Both the position numbers and the translations under genes were made by a program. From Spinacia oleracea (taxonomy: Eukaryota > Streptophyta > Magnoliopsida > Caryophyllales > Amaranthaceae), in contig NC_079492.1 in NCBI RefSeq assembly GCF_020520425.1, forward strand, positions 112,689,157-112,753,156: a DNA stretch of 64,000 nucleotides, written 5' to 3'. Below, piece after piece: positions 45,129 to 57,689 of the stretch (position 1 is the first letter of the stretch; each line of letters begins with the position of its first letter). Under the pieces are notes generated by a model. That model had not been told where the DNA came from. It saw nothing but the letters and a program-made list of their open reading frames with translations, and made no database searches.

Positions 45129-45655
45129 TAATAAATAATAAATAATAAATAATAAATAATAAATAATAAATAATAAATAATAAATAATAAATAATAAATA
45201 ATAAATAATAAATAATAAATAATAAATAATAAATAATAAATAATAAATAATAAATAATTATTAACAAATTATTAATTATTAATAATTAATAATAAATTAT
45301 TAATTATTAATAATTAATAATTAATAATTAATAATTAATAATTAATAATTAATAATTAATAATAATTAATAATAAATAATAAAAAATAAATAATAAATAA
45401 TAAATAATTAATAATAAATAATAAATGATAAATAATAATAATAAATAATTAATAATAAATAATTAGTATTTAATAATTAATAACTAATATTTAATAATTA
45501 ATAATTAATAAAAAATAATAAAAAATAAAAAATAAATAATAAATAATAAATAATTAATATTAATAATAATAAATAATAAATAATAATATTAATATAAATA
45601 ATAATAAATAATAATAATAATAATATTAATAATAATAAATAATAATATTATTATT
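45129..45655. repeat. Heptamer array, right part, and degenerate AAT/AATT-rich tract
   Basis: Perfect AATAATA units to about 45260 decay into mixed 'aataattaat' and 'aataataat' motifs. Pure A/T for more than 300 bp; no ORF of interest. Confidence 0.9.
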
Positions 45656-45659
45656 AATA

Positions 45660-45800
45660 TTGAAACTTATTGGAACTTATTGTAACTTATTGAAACTTAT
45701 TGAAACTTATCTGAACTTATCTGAACTTATTGGAACCTTTTGGAACTTATCTGAACATATTGGAACTTATCTGAACTTATCTGAACTTATCTGAACTTAT
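45660..45800. repeat. GAACTTATCT-type decamer repeats, right
   Basis: Matches the left set at 37972-38100 in direct orientation. Confidence 0.85.
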
Positions 45801-45842
45801 TGGACCTGAAACGTATTTATTTAAGGTGAACAGAACGCACCC

Positions 45843-45953
45843 TATGTGTTCCAATTGCCCAATTAAAAACCACAATTATGTCCTTTTAGTAATGATCTTT
45901 CTAGCTTGGATTTCTTTGATAACATGATTTCCCCCTTTTATGTAGATTTTATG
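45843..45953 (-). pseudogene. Wall-associated-kinase exon fragment, upstream part
   Basis: The minus strand reads IIVVFNWAIGTHN up to the insertion; WAKs have a (V)VLDWAIG-type motif just before the EGF-like cysteines. Removing 37942-45842 plus one copy of the 'tat' duplication joins this frame to 37798-37941 without a break. Going upstream the frame meets a stop near 45954, so only part of one exon survives. Confidence 0.65.
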
Positions 45954-46272
45954 TTAAATTGTCTTTGGACTTATTTGTTAAAAGTTCTGTATTTTCTGTC
46001 AGCAATCTATTTTAATCGTCATACCAGGTGGCTTGATTTAAAGCTCTCTTATGTTCATTTCTCATCGTGGCAGGGAGATCTGCAGTCTCATTTAAAAAAC
46101 TGCTTTGTGGGTGTTTTTGCATCTGTATGCATATTTCCATTTTTAATTAATGGAGAGACTTCACCCTTTCCTCTTATCAACTTCAGGAGAATGAAATTCA
46201 ATGGGTTGTGTTTCCTACCTATCTTTCTTGCCACTCGTTGATGTCCTATCTTTATTAATATCAAATTCGGAC
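45954..46272. other. Unassigned, probably Helitron interior
   Basis: No conserved gene recognised; it lies between the WAK and SMC5-like fragments. Confidence 0.35.
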
Positions 46273-46452
46273 AATTTTAGAAAGTCAATATAACTGGAAA
46301 ATACAAGGACATGGAAGAATTGAAGAGGCATGAAGAATCACGCCAGCAATGAATTTTGAAGGCTAGAGATGATCTTGCAACTGCTAAACTAGGACTAGCA
46401 AACTTGCCACCTTATGATATGAGCCTTCAAGGGATGAATTTGTATGTTATGT
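46273..46452 (+). pseudogene. SMC5-like coiled-coil gene fragment
   Basis: The forward frame reads VNITGKYKDMEELKRHEESRQQ, then a stop (TGA near 46350), then ILKARDDLATAKLGLANLPPYD. From memory this resembles the coiled-coil segment of plant SMC5, a subunit of the SMC5/6 DNA-repair complex (AREDL.AAE.EL..LP.YE). It is short, stop-containing and without flanking exons. It sits upstream of a Helitron 3' terminus, consistent with a captured fragment. The identity is not certain. Confidence 0.45.
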
Positions 46453-46980
46453 AGTTTGTTTCAGTTTCCGTTCTTACAAGAAAATATGCATATGAGCCTC
46501 AATCATTGTATGCAGGATTTCCTAACACCTTTTGTATGAAATTAAAATTTGACCTTAAATTCCTTCTCCCGAGATCCCTTTTATGGCTCTCTTTGTAAGC
46601 ATCATTGTATAGACGTATGTGAATGTAGTTTTTTTATTCATTGTTTTATTCTTCTTTGTCTTCCTCTCCTGGCAGCCTCTTTGAAGTTTTGTCATATTTT
46701 TTTTCGTATATTCTTATTATCTTAGTTCTTGATATCAAATGTGTTTAATTCAGGAAAGATTGGGGGCCAAAATTGTAGAGCCTGAACAAACTATTTCATA
46801 TCTTCTAATACTACCATTTCTATTTCTACACGAGAAGGTTATTGAAATAATTACTTTAATGCATTATGATCAACTTAGTTTAGTAACTCATAATCAACAC
46901 TTAGGTGTCCATGTAAGATTTTTTGTATAAAACGTTGGAAAATTACTTGCGCATATATCAATTCAGATTTTTAAAAACAT

Positions 46981-47008
46981 CGGCACGCATCGCGTGCATA
47001 TAGACTAG
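46981..47008 (+). mobile_element. Helitron 3' terminus (hairpin + CTAG)
   Basis: GCACGC-atc-GCGTGC forms a 6-bp perfect stem. It is followed 7 nt later by CTAG at 47005-47008 and then T. A hairpin about ten bases before CTRR with T as the next base is the canonical Helitron end. The matching 5' TC end was not found; the element may include both gene fragments to its left. Confidence 0.7.
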
Positions 47009-47009
47009 T

Positions 47010-48582
47010 ATTCTAGACCTTCAGATTTATTGTTCCCCGAACAAACCCTATTCTATTGTATGTATATATACCTTATTGTTCATGGAATAAGCCTATTCCC
47101 CGAAATGTTTCACTACCATTGAGATTCTGGGCTGTTACCAAAAATCTGAGGGCCTCAAAGAATTCACTAGTCCTTAACTCGAGCCAAACTCAAAATCTTA
47201 CATAAAATTTAAAATAAACAATATGGAGTACTTGGTATAAAAAAAAGGAAGAAGAAGAAGAAACCAAGGTAATTAGTGGAGAACCTCAATTAGAGAACGT
47301 GGGTACAAGTCAGCAATACTACTACCAACCATTTTTAATTTGTTGGTTCTAAGTTGCTTGTTAATTAGACCAACATGAATTTCATTGAAAATTGAAACTT
47401 CTGGTTTGTTTCCCATTTTTATTTTCTAAGGATCTTTGTTTTTTCCCCTACCATCATGCGTCACTCTTTTTAATTCCCACTAATTCTTGAGATCACATTC
47501 TAATTTACAACTTTGCCATCTAACTAAGACAACTTTGACCTTTGCTCTAGTCGGTTCTTTTTTAATTGTGGTATGTAATAATACCATCATATTTATACGT
47601 ATAATATATTACCAAGCAAATCAACGGTTAATTATCGTCTTAATCATTGTCTTTGATTTATTCCTTTCTCTTCACATTATCATTGATTGTCTTTAGATGA
47701 CTAACCTCCCTTTGTTGCAACAAAGATTAACCAAGAACAACCAACGACAACAACAACAAATGATCTGAAATTTTACTAATTTTGAGGAGAAATAGGCAAC
47801 AATTGAGAAGGGTAACTCGACAAAACAAATCCTTGGCCCCCAACACGCAAAATAGGACTCGTGGTTTATCGTGGACGTATATATTAATTTAAGGCATGTT
47901 CTAATATGTTTCTTAATGCATAAGTTCACTTAAATGTTGTACCAGTTAGAATGAATTATAGTGTTGTGTCTTTCCATCACAAATTCGCTATACACAAATT
48001 ATTACTCTGCATAGTAGAGTTGAGTTTGGTTAAACATAAAACAATAAAAGTTAAGGCGTACAGAGATTGGATTAAAAAAGTTTACATTTGGTTGTTTAGA
48101 TGATCTATAATAAAAATAACAACAAATTTCCTTATCGTTCAATTGTACAGTTTGTTTCGAGACGGGTTGCACGCGTGATACTGAGACATTACCAGTGCAC
48201 CAAATGTACCATCTTTGCGTCACCCGTTGCATGAGCAAAGAGGAGAAAAGAGGTAACAAGAGAGAGTGGACTTGGAATTGAGAAAGAAATGTTGCACCCC
48301 TCTAATCTCTATGGATCTATATTTAGAAAACCAAAACCAACACCAACTGTTTTAACTGTACCATTTGTATGCCTTCGGCTCCCTCCTTTAACTCATTGAC
48401 CTCCTCCCATTTTTTTCTCTCTTTCTCTCTCCAAATATGTTCATAATATTAACCTTAAATCTTTGATTCCATTTTCTTAGGAAAAACAACCCAAAAATCC
48501 CACCTACATTGCCAAATTCACAAACCCAAAACCCTGCAAATTTTAATTGGGGAATTTAATCAAACAGGAAGAGGGCATTGTG
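47010..48582. other. Spacer and probable promoter/leader of the RBOH gene
   Basis: No gene recognised. A CT-rich stretch at 48410-48435 followed by an A-rich leader precedes the RBOH ATG. No regulatory motif can be assigned with confidence. Confidence 0.45.
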
Positions 48583-51500
48583 ATGAGCAACAATCACAAA
48601 GAAGGTGATTCCTCAAAATGGATTCTTGATAGCGTTGAAATTGATCAAATTACAGATGCGCCCAACCATAATGAGAGCAGCAGCAGCAGCAGTAGTAATA
48701 ATAATAATCATAATAACATCCCTCAGAAAAGTCCCAGGGGACTGAATTTTAGTAGAATTGGAAGCAATACCAAGAAAAGGTTTGGAATTCTGGGAAATGG
48801 GAATGCAAATGGTAATGGGAATAGCAACGCTGCTCAACCTAAGATGGGAAGGATGCGATCAACTGCTGCAAGAGGTTTGCAGAGTCTTAGATTCCTCGAT
48901 GGCGCCACCGGTAAGGATGGCGATGCCTGGAAACCTGTTGAGAAGAGGTTTAAACAGAATGCTGTCAATGGCAGAGTCCCTAGAGACAAGTTTAGTGCTG
49001 TCATTGGTAAACCCTTTGCTTTTTTTTTTTTCTACTCTTTTTTGTGTGTGGCTTTAATCTGTATGTTTGTCCCATGAGATAGACTCTCAGATCATGCAAC
49101 CGACCTGTCTCTTTAGGATTAAGGCTATGGCTTTGGGTGTTTGACTTTTTGTGTGTGTATATGATTATCATTGTGTTTATTTTGGTTTTGTCACTTTGGA
49201 TTGTGAATGATTTGTTTTTGGTGGAAAAAAGGAATGGGAAATTCGAAAGAATTTGCAGGGGAATTGTATGATACATTAGCTAGAAGAAGGAATTTGGATG
49301 CTTCAAATGGGATTACACTTGATGAAATGAGGATGTTTTGGGAAGATATGACTAGTCAAGAGATTGATGCCCGTTTGCAGATCTTCTTTGATATGTAAGC
49401 TGATTTCTTTTTTCCTGAGTTTTCCTCTGTTTTTGCTCCTTAGAAAAGGTCAAATCTTGATGGATTTTGTTCATTGTAGGTGTGACAAGAATGGAGATGG
49501 GAAATTATCAGAAGATGAGGTTCGCGAGGTAATTAAATCGAATGGTTCTATGAAGTTTTTGATTATATAGTTTACTCAGAACTGACTTGAAACTCCCTTT
49601 ACATTAGGTGTTAGTGTTGAGTGCCTCAGCTAACCAACTAAATAAACTCAAGTCACAAGCAGGAAACTACGCAGCTTTGATCATGGAAGAATTAGACCCT
49701 GATCACCAAGGATACATAGAGGTCTTTCATTCTTTGCATGTCATGTCTCAATAAGCATTTGTATCCTATTTTCTTATACTGAAGTAATATTACTATACAG
49801 TTATGGCAACTTGAAACTTTGCTAAGGGGAATGGTGACTTCTACCGATGAAGGAACCAAGCTTAAGAGGACCCAAACCCTAACAAAAACCATGATCCCAA
49901 AGATGTTCAGGAACCCAGTTTCGAAAGTGGTAAATAGCACAAAAGAGTTTATTCTGGATAATGGGAAGAGAATTTGGGCAGTTGGACTTTGGCTAACTAT
50001 AAATATCTGCCTCTTCTATTATAAGTTTCACTATTATGAGAAGCATCCAGCCTTTCAAGTTATGGGTTATTGTGTCTGTGTTGCAAAGGGTGCTGCTGAG
50101 ACTCTCAAATTCAATATGGCCCTCATCTTGCTTCCAGTTTGTAGAAGAACTCTTACCCGGTTAAGATCAACATTTCTTAGTAGAATTTTTCCTTTCGATG
50201 ATAATATCAACTTTCACAAGATGGTAGCTGCTGGGATCACAATTGGGACTTTTTTGCATGTTTTAATGCACTTGAGTTGTGATTTTCCAAGGCTCATTTT
50301 ATGTCCAAAAAACAAATTTATGAGGTGGCTCGGTCCAAACTTTAACTTCAAGCAGCCAAATTTTCTTGATTTGGTTAGTAGCATACCGGGAATGACTGGT
50401 ATTATCATGATCCTTCTTATGGCTTTTGCCTTCACACTAGCAACTCACTCTTTTAGAAGGAATGTTATCAAGTTGCCGTGGCCATTCCTTCAATTGGCCG
50501 GGTTTAATGCCTTCTGGTATGCGCATCACCTGCTGTTTGTTGTCTATATTCTCTTGGTTGTTCATGGGTATTTCCTGTTTCTCACTAAGGAGTGGTTCAA
50601 CAAAACGGTATGCATTTGCAATTCTTCTTGTTATTTTTTATCACCAAATGCATCATCCTGTCATCAATATCCATCTATATTGACCATGGTCTATTTTTGT
50701 GTGAAAATCAATGCAGACATGGATGTATCTTGTTTTCCCGGTTTTGCTGTATGCTAGTGAGAGAACATTGACATCCATACATGACCACAATCATCATGTC
50801 AACATCCTAAAGGTCTTTGAAACAACTGTCTTTTATATTTCTGACGAAACTGGGGAAACATTGCATGGTTTCTTACCCTTATAGTTTTGCAGGCTGTCGT
50901 ATATGAAGGAAATGTCCTGGCGTTATACATGAGCAAACCACCTGGTTTTAAGTACAAGAGTGGAATGTACTTGTTCGTCAAGTGTCCGGATATCTCAAGC
51001 TTTGAATGGTAACTAAAAACTGATGGTTTGCATGAATATGATTGGAAAATACCTCTTTAGATATCATTTATGACTGTTCCTGTTTGTAACAGGCATCCCT
51101 TCTCTATTACTTCAGCACCTGGTGATGCCTATTTGAGTGTACATATTAGAGCCTTGGGAGATTGGACAAATGCACTTCGGGATAGATTTGCTAAGGTAAC
51201 ATCCATATTCTTGTGCCTGCGAGGCTGCAACCAATCTGTTATTGGCTGGTGGATTCAAGCTTTATTTTAGTTTGTTATTGTTGGTTGGGTGGAAGGAGAG
51301 AATTGAACGCAATGAAATGAGATTTCATGTCACTATGATATCTCACATCTGCAATGCTATTGCTATGAAATACAGACCTGTGAACCTACAACCAGTCGTC
51401 CTGCAAAAGGGAGGCTCATGAGAATGGAAACCAAACAAATGAATGACTTCGACATACAACCACCAAGGTAAGACCATAGCCTTCTGAATCATATTTATAA

Positions 51501-52615
51501 TATGTTTCTGCATAACACTTTCCACTGCATTTGCAAATGGTCAGTTAACTTAGCTGGAAAAGCATCGGAGAATTGTAGAAAAGAGTCATTCTGAAATCAG
51601 TTCTTTCATGTATGTTCTTTTGCAGTTTTCCACATATAATCATCAAAGGCCCATATGGAGCACCAGCACAGAATTATAAAAAGTATGACATTCTTTTACT
51701 TATTGGACTCGGGATTGGAGCAACTCCCTTTATCAGCATTCTCAAGGATCTCTTAAATAACTTGAAAGAAAACAATACAGAGGTACTACTGAATCTGATT
51801 AAGCTGTGTAGTGTTGATTGTGAGACCTTCTAAAATCTTGTTTGAGCGGGTGTTCTGAAACAAATGCAGGATATAGAGAGACAAAAGGGGCCTCAAAGAG
51901 CGTACTTCTATTGGTCTACCAGAGAACAAGCCTCCTTTGATTGGTTTAAGGGTGTCATGGATGATATTGCAGAATATGATACAGATGTGTGTATTTAATT
52001 TCAGACCACAAAACCCAATTCATTCTTAGCTATTAATAAAAGTATTGATTTAATTAACCACTTACCTTGTGTTTTGTTGAAATCTGATTAACAGAATGTG
52101 ATAGAAATGCATAACTACTTAACTAGTGTGTATGAAGAAGGTGATGCTCGATCAGCACTTATTCAAATGGTGCAGTCATTGCAGCATGCTAAGAATGGAG
52201 TCGATGTGGTGTCTGAAAGCCGGGTATTTTTAACTTCCATCATTAAATCAAATTGACTACCTTAAAAATGATGGCTCTGCAAGCTGCTGCTGCTGCATCT
52301 AACATGAAATCTTTACAGATAAGAACCCATTTTGCAAGGCCTAACTGGAGAAAGGTGTTTACACAATTAGCTGCATCACACGCATCACAAAGAATAGGTA
52401 AATAAAGTTGTCAATAGCTTATAAAAGTCATTTTAACTTTGAAAACTGACAACCAAAAACTTGAAACTGATGTTGAAATTTGTTGCATGATTACTTATAC
52501 TGCAGGTGTTTTCTATTGTGGAAGCCCAAATCTGACTAAACCGCTGAGGCTGCTTTGCCAAGAATTCAGTCTTACCAGTACCACCCGTTTCCACTTCCAC
52601 AAGGAGAACTTTTAG
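48583..52615 (+). CDS. RBOH: Respiratory burst oxidase homologue (NADPH oxidase), 14 exons, 851 aa
   Basis: Plasma-membrane enzyme moving electrons from cytosolic NADPH via FAD and two haems to apoplastic O2, giving superoxide. Exons: 48583-49006, 49232-49394, 49480-49528, 49608-49721, 49801-50607, 50717-50812, 50893-51008, 51093-51195, 51376-51467, 51626-51782, 51870-51986, 52095-52223, 52319-52397, 52506-52615; total 2556 nt in one frame. An N-terminal Ser/Asn-rich tail is followed by the NADPH_Ox domain. EF-hand [12 protein letters not shown] (about 198-209) implies Ca2+ control; a second, [10 protein letters not shown], is weaker. Six helices carry paired haem His ([20 protein letters not shown]). 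FAD site [11 protein letters not shown] (about 591), NADPH sites IKGPYGAP and LGIGATPF, and C-terminus RFHFHKENF follow. The N-terminus [12 protein letters not shown] recalls pollen RBOHH/J of Arabidopsis (from memory). No defects seen. Confidence 0.96.
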
Positions 52616-53308
52616 GTGTATGTAGTATAAATTTTGCTGGTAGATTGTATCTTATGTTAGAATGAGTTCTGCCTGTTTCTTTTCCTTCCCTCTTTTTGTT
52701 CATACAACATACTATATTACTAACAACACAACATAAACTAAAAAACCAAGCTTCGGTTTTTCAGTTTTTTGTTTGGGTAGCAGTAGGTCGATCTTTATAC
52801 TAAACGAAAGTGAGCTATGCTTGTTTGTTACTCCTTATACGGTACCAAAGCTTAAAATTTTGTGTTTTTCATAGAAGATTTGTCTACATTGATTGTGAAT
52901 CTAGTAACTAGTAAAAAGTTGTCCGAACTACTCGTTTGCCCCCTCTATATAATACCATTGAGGCACCAACCATAGCATGGGGTTGAAAATTTTGTACGAA
53001 GTATTAATTAATTACCTGAAGAGAGTACGAGTACACAACCAAATGGGAAACCCATAATTTTGATTTGCTAAAAAAAATAAAGGTAGATCCAAAGGCAAAG
53101 GTATATCAGATCACATGCAACTTCTCAATGACAAATACAATGCCCATATGCGCGCAAAGGGTTCATGTCTTGTCTCCAAAACGCAAGGCTAAACGTTAAG
53201 GCACGCACATGCAGCATAAGCCAATGCCAAGTTTAAGGACAAGGTGGGTGTGTGCATGGGGTGGTTGTTGTGGTAAGTCTCTATTACATTGGGAAGTAAT
53301 TAAAGAAA
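52616..53308. other. RBOH 3' UTR and spacer
   Basis: The 3' UTR probably ends within about 150 bp; no further gene recognised. Confidence 0.45.
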
Positions 53309-56300
53309 TCTATCTATCTATAACTATACTAAAAGAGAAGCCCCTAAAAGCAAAAGTCACACGTGTCGCTCTCACAATTAAAAAAAATTCGCACTTTTGT
53401 CTTGCCCTAATTAAACAGAATAATTATATTCTATATTTGATTTATAACAATATTTTTCCTTCCTAAATTAGAAAGAATAATTGTATACTTTACTTGATTT
53501 ATGATAACACTATATTATTATGTATGTTAAGAAAATATAGATTGTTAACTAATGAAAATCTTTTAAATGTAGTATTTATATTCTAGATATATGAAATTTT
53601 ACGAATTTTCCAAAGATTCTACTATTTTGTACAGTACTAAATATGGACATAAAAATTTAAAAACTTATTGTTTATCATAGACACATTTTGTCAGCTTTGG
53701 TAAGAGCATGTCATATAATTTTATTTTTTGTTAGCTTTTAAGAATTCTTTATTATATCAACTTTATTAGCGAATGGGGGTATAGAAAATATAAACAAAGA
53801 ATATGATGCTACGCTGTAGAAAAATTATCTCCACATCATGTGGCTACACCTAAATTTGGTATAAATTTAAGTTTCCCCCTCACTTCCTAATATATATCTC
53901 AATAAATTCTTATTTAATCTTCTACAAATTATATTTTGTGCTCTTTAACGAAAAATATTATTTAAAGTATTTTATTGCAATATACGGCTAATAAGAATGC
54001 TAGCTAAGAGTATGAAACTAAGTTAAGTAGGGGTGCGTTTTTTCTCAATGTCCATTAAACAGAAGGGTTTAGATAGGATAATATATCGATGCAATAAAGG
54101 TTTTATGCATATTTTTAACTTCACAATATTTTCTTTTGTTTGAATAAATTTCGTTCAAATATAATAATCTAATTTTTTTTATTAAATTTAGTTCATTAAT
54201 TATTGTTGAGGTTATGATTAGTGGTAACTTGCTAAAGAGAATTCAAAAAGAAAAGTGAGAATTATACTTTGGGAAATACCGAATTACAACCAATAGGAAA
54301 TTTGCTCACTCAAAATGTATTGGTTAACAAGAAGGTAGATCCCTTGAGAAAGTAAATAAAACACATAGTACAATCTAGCTAATTTTATATAATATGGAGT
54401 AAGATACATCCCAACATTCCTAATGTTCCGCAATCTTTAAAATACCTGTCAATCTAAAATATTTTGTGTCAAATATTCTATCATTGATTACCAATATATC
54501 ATATCAAAAGAAAAAACCAGTACCATGTGAAAACCAAATAATCTAACTTAATCGCCAATATTTTTATTTTTTTATTTTTAAATGAAGATTTGAATCATAT
54601 TGGAAATTTAAAATTATCGAACGTTGAGGTAATTAGTAGTATCACATATTCACATTAATACCAAAAATTAAAGAGATGTAACATTTGACATTCATAATTT
54701 ATAAATATACTAAACAAAGTACAAGCAGTCAAGCACCAATGATCCTTCATTCCTATCCATTTAGGATTGTAACGGTAATGTTTTGATATAGTGTTAACCT
54801 ATAAACTTAATTATTCTTTTAGACTTATTCCCTCCAACGGAAAAACGGTTAAATTAGGAGAGATACAGAGGGCATGAAATTTTATGCAAACTCATTATCT
54901 AAATTTATGAATTTGTCGATGGAACAATTTAACAATACATCTATTGAGTACTCAAATTGTGGTAATCAATATAATATGAATAAGTGACTAATATACGGTT
55001 AGTGTGAGATTAGGGACAAAACTTTGCCAAATTACGAATGAACTAGAAACGTAACCAACAAAACATAATGAAAATAAATAGTGAACCAAACCAATAAAAA
55101 ACAAAAACAAAAAAGACGGAGGGAATACTTCAATTCTCATCAATACTTAGTATTTAAAAAAGATAACCATCCATATTTTAAAGACACGTAAGAAACATCG
55201 TTATAAAGATATGTGGTGGATACATCAGCATCACCCATATTCCCCGCTACCTTCTTGTGAGCATTCAATTGTCCCTCTCTAATTAAACCTTCAGTTCAAA
55301 TTTCATTCAAACTCGATTCAATTAAACCTTTAATTCAATCCTTTAATCTATTCTCATTAACTCTACCTTTATAATTTAATTCTCAATTTCCGGTAGAATT
55401 TCAACCAAACCCGCCATCTTCTCTCTTCCCCCAATATTATTCAATATAATTAATTCAATCCCTTAACTTTCTCCTCTGCAATTACCAACTCAGTAGTTTT
55501 AATTTATATATACTACCGTTCACTAGCTATTTATAGTTGAGACAATTTGGTGGTGAAATTCATATCCCCAAGTATCCAACCTTTCCAAATACCTTCGCTA
55601 ATGGAATCAAAAGAAATCAATAAGCATTATTGCACATGCAAACTATCAATCCACAATTTGGATCAAATCCAATATATTTACAAATAACACAAACTACCCA
55701 AATATCTTGCACTTCCATATCAAATTGTAATAGAATGTGTGACAGTGTGGGTTAGGCGGTAGAAAATCAGGAGATGAATAACAATTATCAGATGATTTTA
55801 GAGATAAATTGTTGTAGAATGTGAGAGTTCAGGCGATAGAATGTGAGAAATGGAAATTAATTTGTGGTTTACAGTGGTTAGGAGGAACAATGAGCAGTGA
55901 TCGGATAGCGCACAAAAGTGAGTGGAGGGGGTATTCTCATTTTCTAGAGTTTTTTTTTTTGTTTTTCACTTTTTTTTAAAATTTGTTTTTATAGTAGGGG
56001 ATCCTCCTTTTCTTTTTCTTAATAGCAACGTTTGATGTTTCACACTTCACAATAATGCATACATTTAACCAATAATATCTTGAGTTGGAGGTACAATATA
56101 AATTATCTACTAGTATGCATTAATCCAAATGAGGTATCGGTCTAATGGTAAAGACGGAGAGAATATGCACGATAATTCTCATGTTTATTTCTCCTCCTCC
56201 AATTGTAATTGTATTGTCTTTGTGCTCATTACACACTATACACAAAAATTATTAATTCCGTTGCTCGATCTTCTTATTTACTGATTTAAATATTACTACA

Positions 56301-56474
56301 TATTAATTTAATGTAACTTTTACCAGTTATGCACAAGACGTCTCCAATATGTAAGTTTGTAACTTTCAACACTCCCTATAACAATGCTTAGTATAACTGT
56401 ATAACTATACTTTCTTACAAGAATTCATATTTTTCTTACTACTAGCCCTTTCGTTGAATGGGCCATAAAACTAG
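53309..56474 (+). mobile_element. Non-autonomous Helitron, about 3.2 kb
   Basis: The 5' end TCTATCTATCTATAACTATA, followed by 'ctaaaagagaagcccct', is the usual plant Helitron start and is preceded by A (53308). The 3' end has GCCC-t-TTC-gtt-GAA-t-GGGC, which folds, and ends ...ACTAG at 56474 with T next, giving A|T insertion. The interior is AT-rich with no Rep/helicase or other ORF of note. The exact 5' base is ambiguous within the TATC repeats. Confidence 0.7.
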
Positions 56475-57689
56475 TTATATTAAACTTATTTGGTTTTGTA
56501 CAAATTAAGTATTTGAATTTTTAAACAGTGTATATTGCATGGGTACAAGTGCACATGTGCTACAACATGCTTATGATTAGATCTAAATGCTCGTGATATA
56601 TACGTGCCTCAAATTTTAAATAACGTGTTTGACAGCTATTTTAAAATAGTAAAATGTAATGTCAATGTAAATATTTAAGTCAGACATCAGAGTAAAATGT
56701 AATGATACTCAATGACTTATTCTTTTATAGACTTGCTATATTTTTTCTATATTTATTGTTATTAATTTTATTTTTTCACTCATCAATATATTAAATTCTA
56801 ATTATGTCGTCATTTAAAAAAATTTAAAAGTTGTCAAATTAAATATCAAGAAAGATACGAATATGATGAATCATACGAGACAAGTAATTTTATTCAATTG
56901 CATCATGCATCTTGAGAGAATCCGGTCTGGTAATTTATCAAGTTGTAAAAAATTTATGATTAACCTTCCAATGTAGTAGCATTAAGTTTGATGTGAAACT
57001 TTGCATATTCGATGATTTGTAAATATAAAGCATAAATTTCTTAAAACTTGTGTTGAATGAGTTGCAGATGTGTGATCATCGAAATAAAATTATCCTAGTG
57101 CATCTTAGAACTATTTTTTATCACGGAATAATTGGTAAACTTTAGGAGGATATTTTTCCCATACATTAGGATAGCCACTATCGAGGATAAAATCTCAGCA
57201 GAGTGATCACATGAGAAACTAATTTAATATTTTTATATTTTAGTGCATTTAAAATTCATAGGATATTTTCAAACATTATGATTACATTATTGTTTATTTC
57301 CAAAACAATTTTACAATATATTAATCATCTACACCATCAGAAAATACAGGTATTATTTTGCCCATTTATGGGCCTTTTCATTAGTATAGTACTGGGCGGC
57401 CTATTGGCTCTATATAATAATTAGGCACTCATTTGAAGGAGATTGTAATTGTATGTTTGTCCACTAATTATGAAAGAAAATTTGTTCCAATTCATAGTTA
57501 AAGTCACCTTAGAAATCAAAATGAATACTGCGTACAATATAGGTTGAACATGTGCGTATTTTACTTTTATTTTTATAAAAATGAGTATGCAAATCCAAAC
57601 AAAAATATCGTAGTTTGAAAATTAACAATAAAGGTGCAACTATACGTTTAGTGATAAGGAGATTTTCGGTCGTTGAACAAACACCGCCT
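56475..57689. other. Unassigned AT-rich spacer
   Basis: No gene or recognised element. A short dyad 'gcccatttatgggc' at about 57360 lacks a CTAG end. Confidence 0.4.

Larger units (their letters stand above)
38229..45130. mobile_element. Large mariner-like element (Stowaway-type ends), TA duplication
   Basis: The body spans 38231-45128 (6898 bp), flanked by TA on both sides. The left end CTCCCTCCATTCC and following bases match the inverted right end over about 27 bp with one mismatch; CTCCCTCC is the Stowaway/plant-mariner hallmark. The transposase ORF is intact on the minus strand. A second transcription unit (+) and about 2 kb of fold-backs make it larger than the 2-5 kb I would expect of plant mariner-like elements. 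Confidence 0.93.
37942..45842. mobile_element. Outer AT-rich terminal-inverted-repeat element, split by a mariner-like element
   Basis: The ends are GGGTGCGTTCTGTTCA and its inverse, with further similarity inside. 'tat' is duplicated at 37939-37941 and 45843-45845. Subterminal decamers of type GAACTTATCT fill 37972-38100 and 45660-45800, and the centre is a 7-bp AATAATA array. Without the nested mariner it would be about 1.0 kb with no coding capacity, so it is a non-autonomous element. Superfamily unassigned. Confidence 0.8.

Noticed and set aside
57340..57420. Possible Helitron 3' end at the dyad 'gcccatttatgggc'
   Set aside because: No CTRR terminus at the right distance and no matching 5' end.
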